NCBI GenBank assembly: GCA_041821265.1
Contig: JBGUEQ010000008.1
Span: 49,320 to 113,319, forward strand
Length of the DNA: 64,000 nucleotides
Origin: Lachnotalea sp041821265
Lineage (GTDB): Bacteria; Bacillota; Clostridia; Lachnospirales; Lachnospiraceae
Direction of reading: 5' to 3'
Under the pieces are notes generated by a model. That model saw only the letters and a program-made list of their open reading frames with translations, had not been told where the DNA came from and did not search any database. Both the position numbers and the translations under genes were made by a program. This document shows positions 44,271 to 51,635 of the stretch, piece by piece; the stretch's first letter is position 1; the number at the start of each line of letters is the position of its first letter.

Positions 44271-45950
44271 TTATTTATTAACCTCTACTATGATAGGCAT
44301 AATCAACGGATTGCGCTTCATTTCTTTCCATAAGAAATCACCTAGCTCATCCTTAATGGTGGACTTTATTTTACCCCAATCCATGGTGTTTTTATCCACG
44401 CATTTATCAACGCTTTTTATAGCTACTTGCTTAATTTTAAGCATTAATTCGTCTGCTTCTCTCACATATACAAAGCCTCTTGATACAATGTCAGGACCTG
44501 AAACAACCTGATTCGTTGACTTTTCTAATCCTACGATTACTATAATGAGCCCATTTTCAGATAAAATTTGTCTGTCTTTAATTACAATATTCCCAACATC
44601 TCCAACACCCAAACCGTCTACATAGATTTCTCTTGCTTTGACTTGTCCTACAATTTTAGCTTCGGTTTCTGACAGTGCTAAAACATTTCCTGATTGCAAT
44701 ATAAATATATTTTCTTTATCTATTCCCATTGATAACGCTACTTTTTGTTGCGCCATTAAATGTTTATATTCTCCATGCACTGGGATCACATATTGTGGTT
44801 GAACCAACGCATAAATAAGTTTCAATTCTTCTTGACATGCATGTCCTGAAACGTGAGTATCTTGAAATATTATCTCAGCACCTTTCATGGATAGTTCATT
44901 TATCACTTTAGATACAGCTTTCTCGTTACCCGGAATTGGCGTTGAGCTAAAAATAATATTATCTCCCGGTTTAATTGAAATCGTTTTATGAGTGGAATCT
45001 GCCATTCTTGAAAGTGCTGCCATTGATTCACCTTGGCTTCCAGTTGTAACAATAACCAATTTCTCATCTGGATAATTTTTCATTTGATCCACTTCAATAA
45101 TTGTATTTTCTGGAATTTTAATGTACTCTAGTTCCGACGCAACCTTAATTACGTTAACCATACTTCTTCCTTGAATTACAACTTTTCTACCAAATTCAAA
45201 TGCTGTATTAATAATTTGTTGAACTCTATCAACATTAGAAGCAAATGTAGCAACAATAATTCTGTTTGTTTTATTTTCTGTAAATAAATTTGTAAATGTC
45301 TTTGCTACTAACTTTTCAGACATGGTAAATCCTGGTCTTTGTGCATTTGTACTATCAATCATTAGTGCCAAAACACCCTTTTTACCAAGTTCTGCGAATC
45401 TTTGTAAATTAATTGCATCGCCAAATAAAGGAGTATAATCAATCTTAAAATCTCCTGTATGAACAATAACTCCAGCTGGTGAATAAATAGCCAAAGCTGA
45501 TGCATCTGCAATACTATGATTAGTCTTAATAAATTCTACACGAAAAGCACCCAGGTTAATCGATTGACCATGCTTTACCGTTTTTCTTTTTGTCTTTTTC
45601 ACTAAATTATGTTCTTTTAGTTTTAATTCGATAAGACCTTGTGTTAATTTAGTTGCATAAATCGGAACATTTAATTCTTTTAACACATATGGTAATGCAC
45701 CAATGTGATCTTCATGTCCGTGAGTAATAAAAAAGCCTTTTACCTTATCTTTATTCTCAACTAAATATGAAACATCTGGAATAACCAAATCAATTCCTAA
45801 CATATCGTCTTCTGGAAACGATATCCCACAATCAACCACTATGATACTGTCTTCGTACTCAAATGCTGTGATATTCATTCCAATTTTCTCAAGTCCGCCA
45901 AGCGGTATGATTTTAACTTTCTTTTCGTTTAAATCTTTGTTTTCTTTCAT
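44271..45950 (-). CDS. rnj: Ribonuclease J
   Basis: 5'-to-3' exo- and endoribonuclease of the metallo-beta-lactamase/beta-CASP family, central to mRNA decay in Firmicutes. 559 aa, the usual length. HGHEDHIG at 78-85 supplies His77/His79/Asp81/His82-type zinc ligands; HTGDFK and the beta-CASP segment VSGHACQEEL follow, with a C-terminal domain of about 110 aa. The ribosome site (AGGGAT) is modest. Only one RNase J gene is present in the window; whether it is J1 or J2 cannot be told. Confidence 0.93.
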   Translation of the reverse strand: MKENKDLNEKKVKIIPLGGLEKIGMNITAFEYEDSIIVVDCGISFPEDDMLGIDLVIPDVSYLVENKDKVKGFFITHGHEDHIGALPYVLKELNVPIYATKLTQGLIELKLKEHNLVKKTKRKTVKHGQSINLGAFRVEFIKTNHSIADASALAIYSPAGVIVHTGDFKIDYTPLFGDAINLQRFAELGKKGVLALMIDSTNAQRPGFTMSEKLVAKTFTNLFTENKTNRIIVATFASNVDRVQQIINTAFEFGRKVVIQGRSMVNVIKVASELEYIKIPENTIIEVDQMKNYPDEKLVIVTTGSQGESMAALSRMADSTHKTISIKPGDNIIFSSTPIPGNEKAVSKVINELSMKGAEIIFQDTHVSGHACQEELKLIYALVQPQYVIPVHGEYKHLMAQQKVALSMGIDKENIFILQSGNVLALSETEAKIVGQVKAREIYVDGLGVGDVGNIVIKDRQILSENGLIIVIVGLEKSTNQVVSGPDIVSRGFVYVREADELMLKIKQVAIKSVDKCVDKNTMDWGKIKSTIKDELGDFLWKEMKRNPLIMPIIVEVNK

Positions 45951-46024
45951 CCAATCCCTATCTTTCTGCGTTTCTACGCCTTATACTAATTCTATAATTG
46001 TACTTTCCGTAATCATTTAACCTT

Positions 46025-46078
46025 TATAAAAACGGAGCTGTTTTTCAATGACTAATAATAGCCATTTGCAACAGCTCC
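46025..46078 (-). terminator. Terminator of the duplicated beta-domain gene
   Basis: On the minus strand GGAGCTGTT (46078-46070) pairs with AACAGCTCC (46042-46034), followed by GTTTTTATAAA. Confidence 0.8.
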
Positions 46079-46140
46079 TTTATTATGTTCCATTAATATT
46101 TTTCACCTGTTACTCTTATCATAACACACTTTGCGTTATT

Positions 46141-46737
46141 TTATAATACCTGAACACTAAATGCTGTAGTTTGAGGTGGAATGCTAGCGGTCTGGAAATT
46201 TGCATGTTCGACTCTTACATTCTGACCCGGCCTTAAATTTCTTAAGTAAATTTGGTTGCCTCTTCGATCTAAAATCATTGTTGTATCTGTTACCACAAAC
46301 CTCATTTGACTATTTGGATCATTCTCGTTACCTACTAGGAAAAAACTATTATTGACATCAACACGAATAACATTTCCTATTTTGACATTGGTTAAATCTT
46401 GAGCACTCGTAACTGTTATTCGAAATGCTACTGCCTGCGGAGGCATGCTCCTTGTCATTGCTGATGAAAACTCAGCATTTACTACCATGCCTTTTCTTAA
46501 ATCTCGAAGCAACATGTTTTGACCAAATCGATTTCGTATTATTGTGTTTTGATTTACTAACAAGGCAACAACATTAATATGAATCATGCGAAAATCACCC
46601 ATGACTCCATATGAAATTGTTACTGTTCCGGCTCTGTTATTCACAAAAACATCTTCAACAATTGCATCTCTTACTCTAACTATACTATTAGAACCACTAT
46701 TTTGATTACATTGGTTACAATTTTTAAAAGTATCCAT
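46141..46737 (-). CDS. Protein with two tandem copies of a beta domain
   Basis: 198 aa from the ATG at 46737, which has GGGG six bases upstream; a second ATG at 46749 lies too close to the promoter. After a Cys/Asn/Ser-rich start (CNQCNQNSGSNS) two units of about 85 aa follow. Both contain a T-x-I-x-x-R-x-G-N/Q-x-x-L-R-x-L-R-x-G motif and end PPQ-x-x-AF-x-V-x-V. They resemble DUF5666-type beta barrels. No signal peptide. The promoter shares 14 bases with that of the glycan operon, so a shared regulon, perhaps sporulation, is likely. Confidence 0.65.
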   Translation of the reverse strand: MDTFKNCNQCNQNSGSNSIVRVRDAIVEDVFVNNRAGTVTISYGVMGDFRMIHINVVALLVNQNTIIRNRFGQNMLLRDLRKGMVVNAEFSSAMTRSMPPQAVAFRITVTSAQDLTNVKIGNVIRVDVNNSFFLVGNENDPNSQMRFVVTDTTMILDRRGNQIYLRNLRPGQNVRVEHANFQTASIPPQTTAFSVQVL

Positions 46738-46766
46738 ATTATACCCCATATTTATAAATTTTACTA

Positions 46767-46792
46767 TATAATATGATTAAATTTTAAAATGT
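46767..46792 (-). promoter_or_regulatory. Putative sigma-K-like promoter (shared 14-mer)
   Basis: Minus strand: AC (46792-46791), 15 bases, CATATTATA (46775-46767) within CATATTATATAGTA. The predicted start site is about 22 bases before the chosen ATG. Confidence 0.5.
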
Positions 46793-46833
46793 TGTAATAA
46801 ACTAGACTATGATTCATCTTATCCTACTTCATA

Positions 46834-46922
46834 TTATTTCTGCATGCAAATTCGCTACGCGAAGCAGAAATCAGTTGTTGAATCATTTTCTTACGTAGCT
46901 TAACAGCTAGTGTTAAGCTACT
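46834..46922. repeat. Two adjacent hairpins
   Basis: ATTTCTGC...TTCGC-TAC-GCGAAGCAGAAAT (about 46838-46872) and GTAGCTTAAC-AGCTAGT-GTTAAGCTAC (about 46896-46922). They lie between divergent genes. TTTCTGCATG also occurs at the right end of family A MITEs, so this may be a rearranged relative. Confidence 0.45.
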
Positions 46923-47029
46923 GTGTGAACCGTAACTTATTTCTTATTATTGGCTAGCAATACTTTCCAAGTAATACTGTATTTTTAGAATTTTTTTGTT
47001 ATAATAGGCTATATGATTGGAGGATTTTT

Positions 47030-47704
47030 ATGTTAGAAAAAAATGATTTAATATTCGTTAAATCCCGTTTAACGTTTTGGGATAAATTAAATGATTCAGA
47101 GAAAAGCTTAGTTGAAACTAATACTACTAAGGTCTGTTATTACAAGGGTTCTAAATTACACAGTACTAGTAATGAATGTTTAGGCGTTCTTCTCATACGC
47201 AGTGGTGAATTACGTGTTTATATTTTATCAGAAGATGGTCGTGATATAACTTTATATCGTATTTCCGCTGGAGATGTATGTGTACTTTCTGCATCTTGCA
47301 TTTTAAATAGTATTACATTTGATGTTGAGATTGATGCAGAAATGCAAACAGAAGCATTTTTAATTAATATTGGTGCTTTTAGCAAGCTAAGTGAACAAAA
47401 TGTTTATGTGGAAAATTTTGCATATAAAAACACCATGGAACGATTTTCTGATGTTATGTGGTCAATGGAACAAATACTGTTTATGCGATTTGATAAAAGA
47501 TTGGCAATTTTTCTATTAGATGAAATCGCAAAGACTAATTCGTCTGAATTAAGTATTACACAAGAACAAATCGCTAAATATGTTGGAAGTGCCAGAGAAG
47601 TTGTTTCTAGAATGCTCAAGGTATTTCAATCACAAGGTATATTAGAACAATCCAGAGGTTCCATTCATATTATGAATAAAGAAAAACTAAAAGAACTACT
47701 ATAA
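47030..47704 (+). CDS. Crp/Fnr family transcriptional regulator
   Basis: 224 aa: an N-terminal cyclic-nucleotide-binding-type barrel (about 20-120) and a C-terminal Crp helix-turn-helix (about 150-222). The recognition helix has Arg189, Glu190 and Arg194 (AREVVSRML) at the spacing that Crp uses to read TGTGA. Cysteines at 36, 50, 84 and 90 give no Fnr-type iron-sulfur cluster pattern but might sense redox. TTGGAGG precedes the ATG. Palindromes TGTGACC(A/T)TATCACA occur before the NapH-like and trxA genes close by, so it probably controls that redox group. Confidence 0.88.
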   Translation: MLEKNDLIFVKSRLTFWDKLNDSEKSLVETNTTKVCYYKGSKLHSTSNECLGVLLIRSGELRVYILSEDGRDITLYRISAGDVCVLSASCILNSITFDVEIDAEMQTEAFLINIGAFSKLSEQNVYVENFAYKNTMERFSDVMWSMEQILFMRFDKRLAIFLLDEIAKTNSSELSITQEQIAKYVGSAREVVSRMLKVFQSQGILEQSRGSIHIMNKEKLKELL

Positions 47705-47725
47705 AACTTAATAAGCTTACATTTA

Positions 47726-47764
47726 AAATAGATAGGAACGTCAAGCGAACTTCCCTATCTATTT
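47726..47764. terminator. Bidirectional terminator, dispersed hairpin copy 4
   Basis: AAATAGATAGG...CCCTATCTATTT, with a GAACGTC-AAGCGAACTTCC core related to the other hairpin copies. Sits between the convergent crp-like and ccdA-tlpA genes. Confidence 0.75.
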
Positions 47765-47802
47765 GTGTAAAAACCACATCAAATAAACATGTTTCTTTCA
47801 AA

Positions 47803-49128
47803 TCAATCTGTTGATTGTAACACTTCATTTATCACATTTTGCATAATTTCTTTGGTCATCATTCCCGGAACATATCCTGCAATATTACCTTCTTTATCAA
47901 TCATAAAGGTCGTCGGAAACGCTGAAATATTATATGCTTGTAACACTTCACCTGTCTCATCAAATACGACTGGAAATGTATATTCATTTATTTCTAAAAA
48001 CGATATAATATCATCTTTTACAGAATCTTGATTATTGGGATAAGCGTCACTTTTGGGATTAGCAATCCCTAAAAACACCACATCATCCTGGTTCAAATTA
48101 TACTCTTGATACAGTGCTTCAATATCTGGAATTTCTTGTTTACAAGGTGGACACCACGTTGCCCAAAAGTTCAAAAACACTACCTTTCCCTTATATTCCG
48201 AAAGGTTATGTTCATTCCCATACTGGTCTGTTAAAGTAAAATCAAATGCAGCAATACTATCATCTTTAGGTGTATCACTGGAAGCACTGCCCTCCGAAGA
48301 TGTTTTGTCCTCTGTTTTTGCCGTTTCTGTAATTACATTTGATGTAGAATCGGTTACATCTTCTGCATCATTCTTTGAGCTACTTTCCTGGGTCGTACTA
48401 ATAGAATTCAAATAACTTGATACTCCATTTAACCAACCAGTAAATATCATTATTCCCATAATAACAAGAATGATGCCACCCGCTTTAATCGTATACTTTA
48501 GTAGCTTTTGTTTTGATTTCAAAAAGTTCAAAACTTGGCTCGTAAATAATCCAAGTAATAAAAATGGAACTAAGAACCCAATCGCATATACAAATACAAG
48601 CATATTACCAGCAACTGCCGTTGATGCTCCAGACGCCATAATTAAAACAGAAGAAAGTGCAGGCCCAATGCATGGTGTCCAAGCAAAACTAAAGGTAAAT
48701 CCCATTACAAGTGCTACGATAGGATTCATATTTTTATTTTGTAAATTAAAATTAATTTTTCTCTCTTTTTGTAAAAACGTAAAGTCAAATATACCTAATT
48801 GAAACAAACCTAAAAATATAATTAAAATTCCACCGATTCTAGTAAATAGTAATTTGTTACTACTAAAAAAGTTACCTAAGGCAGTAAATGACATGCCAAG
48901 AATAAAAAAAGCAAATGAAATTCCTATTACAAAAAACAACGTATGAAGGAATACTTTTTTCCTTTCATATGTTACAGTTCCGTCTTTATCCGTCTTTTGA
49001 GCATTTCCTGCTAAAATACTCATATACACGGGAATAAGTGGAATGACACAAGGTGAAAAAAAAGATAAAATACCTTCTATAAATACAAGTATAAAGCTAA
49101 TGCTATTTGTTGATAAAATATCACCCAT
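47803..49128 (-). CDS. CcdA-TlpA fusion: membrane thiol reductant carrier with extracellular thioredoxin domain
   Basis: 441 aa. Residues 8-240 are a CcdA/DsbD-type membrane domain of six helices, with active Cys27 (FSPCVIP) and Cys153 (TPCIGP). A Ser/Thr/Glu linker (243-290) leads to a TlpA/ResA-like thioredoxin domain outside the cell with WATWCPPC (Cys326, Cys329). Electrons should pass from cytoplasmic thioredoxin through CcdA to the outer domain within one chain. AAAGGAGGT precedes the ATG. No cytochrome c gene is near, so general reduction of secreted disulfides or peroxide defence is likelier than cytochrome maturation. Confidence 0.9.
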   Translation of the reverse strand: MGDILSTNSISFILVFIEGILSFFSPCVIPLIPVYMSILAGNAQKTDKDGTVTYERKKVFLHTLFFVIGISFAFFILGMSFTALGNFFSSNKLLFTRIGGILIIFLGLFQLGIFDFTFLQKERKINFNLQNKNMNPIVALVMGFTFSFAWTPCIGPALSSVLIMASGASTAVAGNMLVFVYAIGFLVPFLLLGLFTSQVLNFLKSKQKLLKYTIKAGGIILVIMGIMIFTGWLNGVSSYLNSISTTQESSSKNDAEDVTDSTSNVITETAKTEDKTSSEGSASSDTPKDDSIAAFDFTLTDQYGNEHNLSEYKGKVVFLNFWATWCPPCKQEIPDIEALYQEYNLNQDDVVFLGIANPKSDAYPNNQDSVKDDIISFLEINEYTFPVVFDETGEVLQAYNISAFPTTFMIDKEGNIAGYVPGMMTKEIMQNVINEVLQSTD

Positions 49129-49269
49129 CCTGTTTACCTCCTTTTAGTGCGCATTTCTCGTACTGAATGACAAATGTGCTTTTCACACGTTTCCTTTACA
49201 TAAGTTTTCACCTACTTATTAAAACATATAATTTTCACACTTACCTTTTTACTTCAAAATTCACTTCGA

Positions 49270-49953
49270 TTAACAAGCTCTATCATCATAATCATCTTCT
49301 TCAAAATCAATTTTATCATATCCTATTGCATTTTTGGGACAAACGTTGATACACTTACCACATTGTATGCAATCAGGATGACTTAATATGTTATCTTTGT
49401 ACTCATAAGGCACGATTCCTAACAAGCATTTTTTTTCACATATCTTACAAGAAACACAATCTGCTGTAATGTGTAATACATTCCTACTTTTTCTATAACT
49501 TGATATAATCGCTGCAATGGTTCCCATCGGACAAAAGTGACACCACGTGCGTTGATTATAAAAAAGTGATAATATAATTCCAATAATAGTTGTTACAACT
49601 ATTATTCTGTAAAATACCATTCCTATTCCAACTAGATTGCCCCAGTTTTTATAAATTCCAGCACCAAACATCGACATCATAAATGCCACCATAATAAATC
49701 GAAAAAATTTTGACTTTAAAAATTTCGGTACTTTTTTATGATTACTAAATTTTGATACTATACTATCATAAAAATTGCCACGAGGACACAAATTACCACA
49801 CCAAAATCTACCTTTGAAAATTGATACTACAATCGGTGCTACCATACAAATAACCGCTGTCACTGCATATTTAAAATCAATTAAACCCACGATTATAAAA
49901 ACAATTAATAGTAAATATGAATATTTCTTCCAAACCTTTAAAAATTTCTTCAT
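49270..49953 (-). CDS. NapH/polyferredoxin-like membrane iron-sulfur protein
   Basis: 227 aa from the ATG at 49953 (GGGAG upstream), preferred over one at 49968. Four to five membrane helices carry two CxxxCP/CxxCP motifs (WCGNLCPRG, WCHFCPMG), and two 4Fe-4S sites follow (CVSCKICEKKC, CIQCGKCINVC). The tail is acidic and ends DDYDDRAC. It resembles quinol-free NapH/CcoG-type electron carriers and may feed electrons to the CcdA-TlpA fusion 141 bases downstream. Partner is inference. Confidence 0.85.
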   Translation of the reverse strand: MKKFLKVWKKYSYLLLIVFIIVGLIDFKYAVTAVICMVAPIVVSIFKGRFWCGNLCPRGNFYDSIVSKFSNHKKVPKFLKSKFFRFIMVAFMMSMFGAGIYKNWGNLVGIGMVFYRIIVVTTIIGIILSLFYNQRTWCHFCPMGTIAAIISSYRKSRNVLHITADCVSCKICEKKCLLGIVPYEYKDNILSHPDCIQCGKCINVCPKNAIGYDKIDFEEDDYDDRAC

Positions 49954-50037
49954 CCTATTCTCCCACATTTAATAAATTTATTATTTTAGCAAACATCACC
50001 CTTCTAGGTCTGTATTGAAGATTGCCAACAATAATTT

Positions 50038-50078
50038 ATTATATCAATTTATTTTTATTATTCTGTGACCTTATCACA
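50038..50078 (-). promoter_or_regulatory. NapH-like gene promoter with Crp-type operator
   Basis: TATAAT on the minus strand at 50043-50038; the palindrome TGTGACCTTATCACA at 50064-50078 is centred 28 bases upstream of the -10, near -40 of the predicted start. No -35 box is visible, as expected of an activated class II promoter. Confidence 0.7.
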
Positions 50079-50111
50079 TAGTAGTAGGAGAATTCTATAT
50101 TATAAAAACGT

Positions 50112-50243
50112 GTAACTATTCAATACCCTCATAGTTACCGCTACGCAATGCACACAAAATGCTTAAAGATTGCATTTTGGTGCGACAGAACTAGGGATTT
50201 TACTAAGCAAAACACCTCGCGTTTATGGGAACTGAATAGTTAC
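50112..50243. repeat. MITE family B, 132-bp copy 3
   Basis: Ends GTAACTATTCAATACC and GGAACTGAATAGTTAC. Internal order and length equal the copy at 40091, including the AAAACACCTCGCG core. Confidence 0.85.
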
Positions 50244-50245
50244 TA

Positions 50246-50285
50246 AAAACGAACAGCGTCTGGAGGTACTCTGTCCGTTCTTTTG
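50246..50285 (-). terminator. Terminator of trxA
   Basis: Minus strand GAACGGACAG...CTGTTCG followed by TTTTTAG. It lies 14 bases past the trxA stop. Confidence 0.8.
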
Positions 50286-50298
50286 TTATTACTATATT

Positions 50299-50610
50299 TT
50301 ATTGAATCATTGACAAAATTGCTTGCTTAGTTTGAACACCTACCACACTATGAATCACTTTACCATTCTTCATTACAATTAAAGTTGGAATACTCATAAC
50401 ATTAAATTTTTGTGCTAACTCTTGTTCTTCATCGACATTTACTTTACCTACTACAGCCGAACCACCTATCTGACCAGCTACTTCATCAATAATTGGCCCT
50501 ACCATTCTACATGGACCACACCACGATGCCCAAAAATCTAATAAAACTGGTTTATCTGATTTGATTACTTCTGTTTCAAAATTGTTTTTTGTTATTTTTA
50601 TCACGCTCAT
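50299..50610 (-). CDS. trxA: Thioredoxin
   Basis: 103 aa, the standard size. Active site WASWCGPC (Cys31, Cys34), followed by the conserved cis-proline segment SIPTLIV. AAAGGAG lies 6-7 bases before the ATG. It reduces protein disulfides in the cytoplasm and is the natural electron donor for the CcdA-TlpA fusion 1.2 kb away. Its promoter carries the same Crp-type palindrome at the same spacing as the NapH-like gene. Confidence 0.95.
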   Translation of the reverse strand: MSVIKITKNNFETEVIKSDKPVLLDFWASWCGPCRMVGPIIDEVAGQIGGSAVVGKVNVDEEQELAQKFNVMSIPTLIVMKNGKVIHSVVGVQTKQAILSMIQ

Positions 50611-50672
50611 ATTTTATTCTCCTTTGCAACTCCATATTAAAAGTTATTCAGTTTATTTGTTCTGATAACTTT

Positions 50673-50713
50673 ATTATACTCATATTTAGCATTTAATCTG
50701 TGATATGGTCACA
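50673..50713 (-). promoter_or_regulatory. trxA promoter with Crp-type operator
   Basis: TATAAT on the minus strand at 50678-50673. The palindrome TGTGACCATATCACA (minus reading, 50713-50699) is centred 28 bases upstream of the -10, identical to the NapH-like promoter. The operator overlaps no gene; folT ends at 50725. Confidence 0.72.
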
Positions 50714-50724
50714 TAGGAATCATT

Positions 50725-51294
50725 TTAGTTTTTTTGACCTTCGTAGAGTGTTAATGATGGCTTTATTATTTTAACCACATACGTAAATAACATAAATATA
50801 ATGATAGTATCAATTGGCCACATAATTACATTTTTTATTATTCTTGCTGATAACAATATTAAGAATCCCTTCCCATACAAAATAGAAAGCCATAAGGTAT
50901 TCAACCCACAATTCACAATCACTTTATCCAATAAACCAGCAAGTGCAATACGGTAAATTTTAATTGGCTTCTTGTAAAGTAATACACCATAAATAATTCC
51001 ACTTACTATTTCACTAATTGTAAATCCAATAAAAAAAGGACCAGTAGGTCTTACCATGTACTTTAAAACATCTGATGTGCCTCCAAAAATTCCACCTATT
51101 ATTGGACCAAATAAATATTCGACTACCCTATTGGGCATTCCTGAAAATCCAACCTTGATATAAGGTCCTATTTCAAACGTAGTAGTATAACCTAGTACAA
51201 TGGCTAATGCTAGCATTAACGCGCATAATACCATGTTTTTTGTTTCTTTAAATTCATTGACTGACGCTTCACATAACTTGAATATTTTTTTCAT
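50725..51294 (-). CDS. folT: Folate ECF transporter S component
   Basis: 189 aa, six membrane helices. It binds folate and docks to a shared ECF energising module encoded elsewhere. Recognised by the segments ALAIVLGYTTTFEIGPYIKVGFSG and PIIGGIFGGTSDVLKYMVRPTGPFFIGFT, typical of FolT. AAAGGAGG precedes the ATG. The assignment is strongly backed by a tetrahydrofolate riboswitch in its leader (51361-51459). Confidence 0.93.
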   Translation of the reverse strand: MKKIFKLCEASVNEFKETKNMVLCALMLALAIVLGYTTTFEIGPYIKVGFSGMPNRVVEYLFGPIIGGIFGGTSDVLKYMVRPTGPFFIGFTISEIVSGIIYGVLLYKKPIKIYRIALAGLLDKVIVNCGLNTLWLSILYGKGFLILLSARIIKNVIMWPIDTIIIFMLFTYVVKIIKPSLTLYEGQKN

Positions 51295-51325
51295 AATTGC
51301 CTCCTTTGCAGTAATTTCCTTGCAC

Positions 51326-51360
51326 TACATAAAGAAGGCATATTTATGCCTATCTATGTA
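51326..51360 (-). promoter_or_regulatory. Expression-platform hairpin of the folT riboswitch
   Basis: TACATAGATAGGCATA and TATGCCTTCTTTATGTA pair directly after the aptamer on the minus strand. There is no T-run, so a translational effect or simple spacer is likelier than termination. Confidence 0.45.
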
Positions 51361-51459
51361 GCAGCGGGATGCGAACTCTGTACCGCAAGTTTTCACTTTT
51401 CGTCTGAATGTCAACTCCCTGTTCATCCAGCACTTAACGCACAAAATTCTACTCTGCTT
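51361..51459 (-). promoter_or_regulatory. Tetrahydrofolate (THF) riboswitch
   Basis: On the minus strand the leader carries, in order, GAGTAG, GTGCGTTAAGTG, GGGAGTTG, CAGACGAAAAG, GCGGT and CGCATCCCGCTGC. These are the conserved blocks of the folT-type THF aptamer, and the gene after it is folT. Binding of THF is expected to reduce folate uptake. Confidence 0.9.
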
Positions 51460-51599
51460 TTCTTTTTTTAATTTTTTTATGCAAGATTATTAGAATTCAC
51501 TTTTGTTTCATTCCTGTCTCTTGCTCTCTTTACTATAACATAAAGAAGTCTGAATTTGCATTGCATTTTGTTATTATGACAAAAATATTCTACTATTTA

Positions 51600-51619
51600 G
51601 TTACTGTTCACTCCGCTCA
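51600..51619. repeat. Repeat C, partial copy
   Basis: Exact 20-base match to 42376-42395, here with a different right part (TATTAACC). It lies 17 bases past the PBP stop codon. Confidence 0.6.
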
Positions 51620-51635
51620 TATTAACCTATGATCA

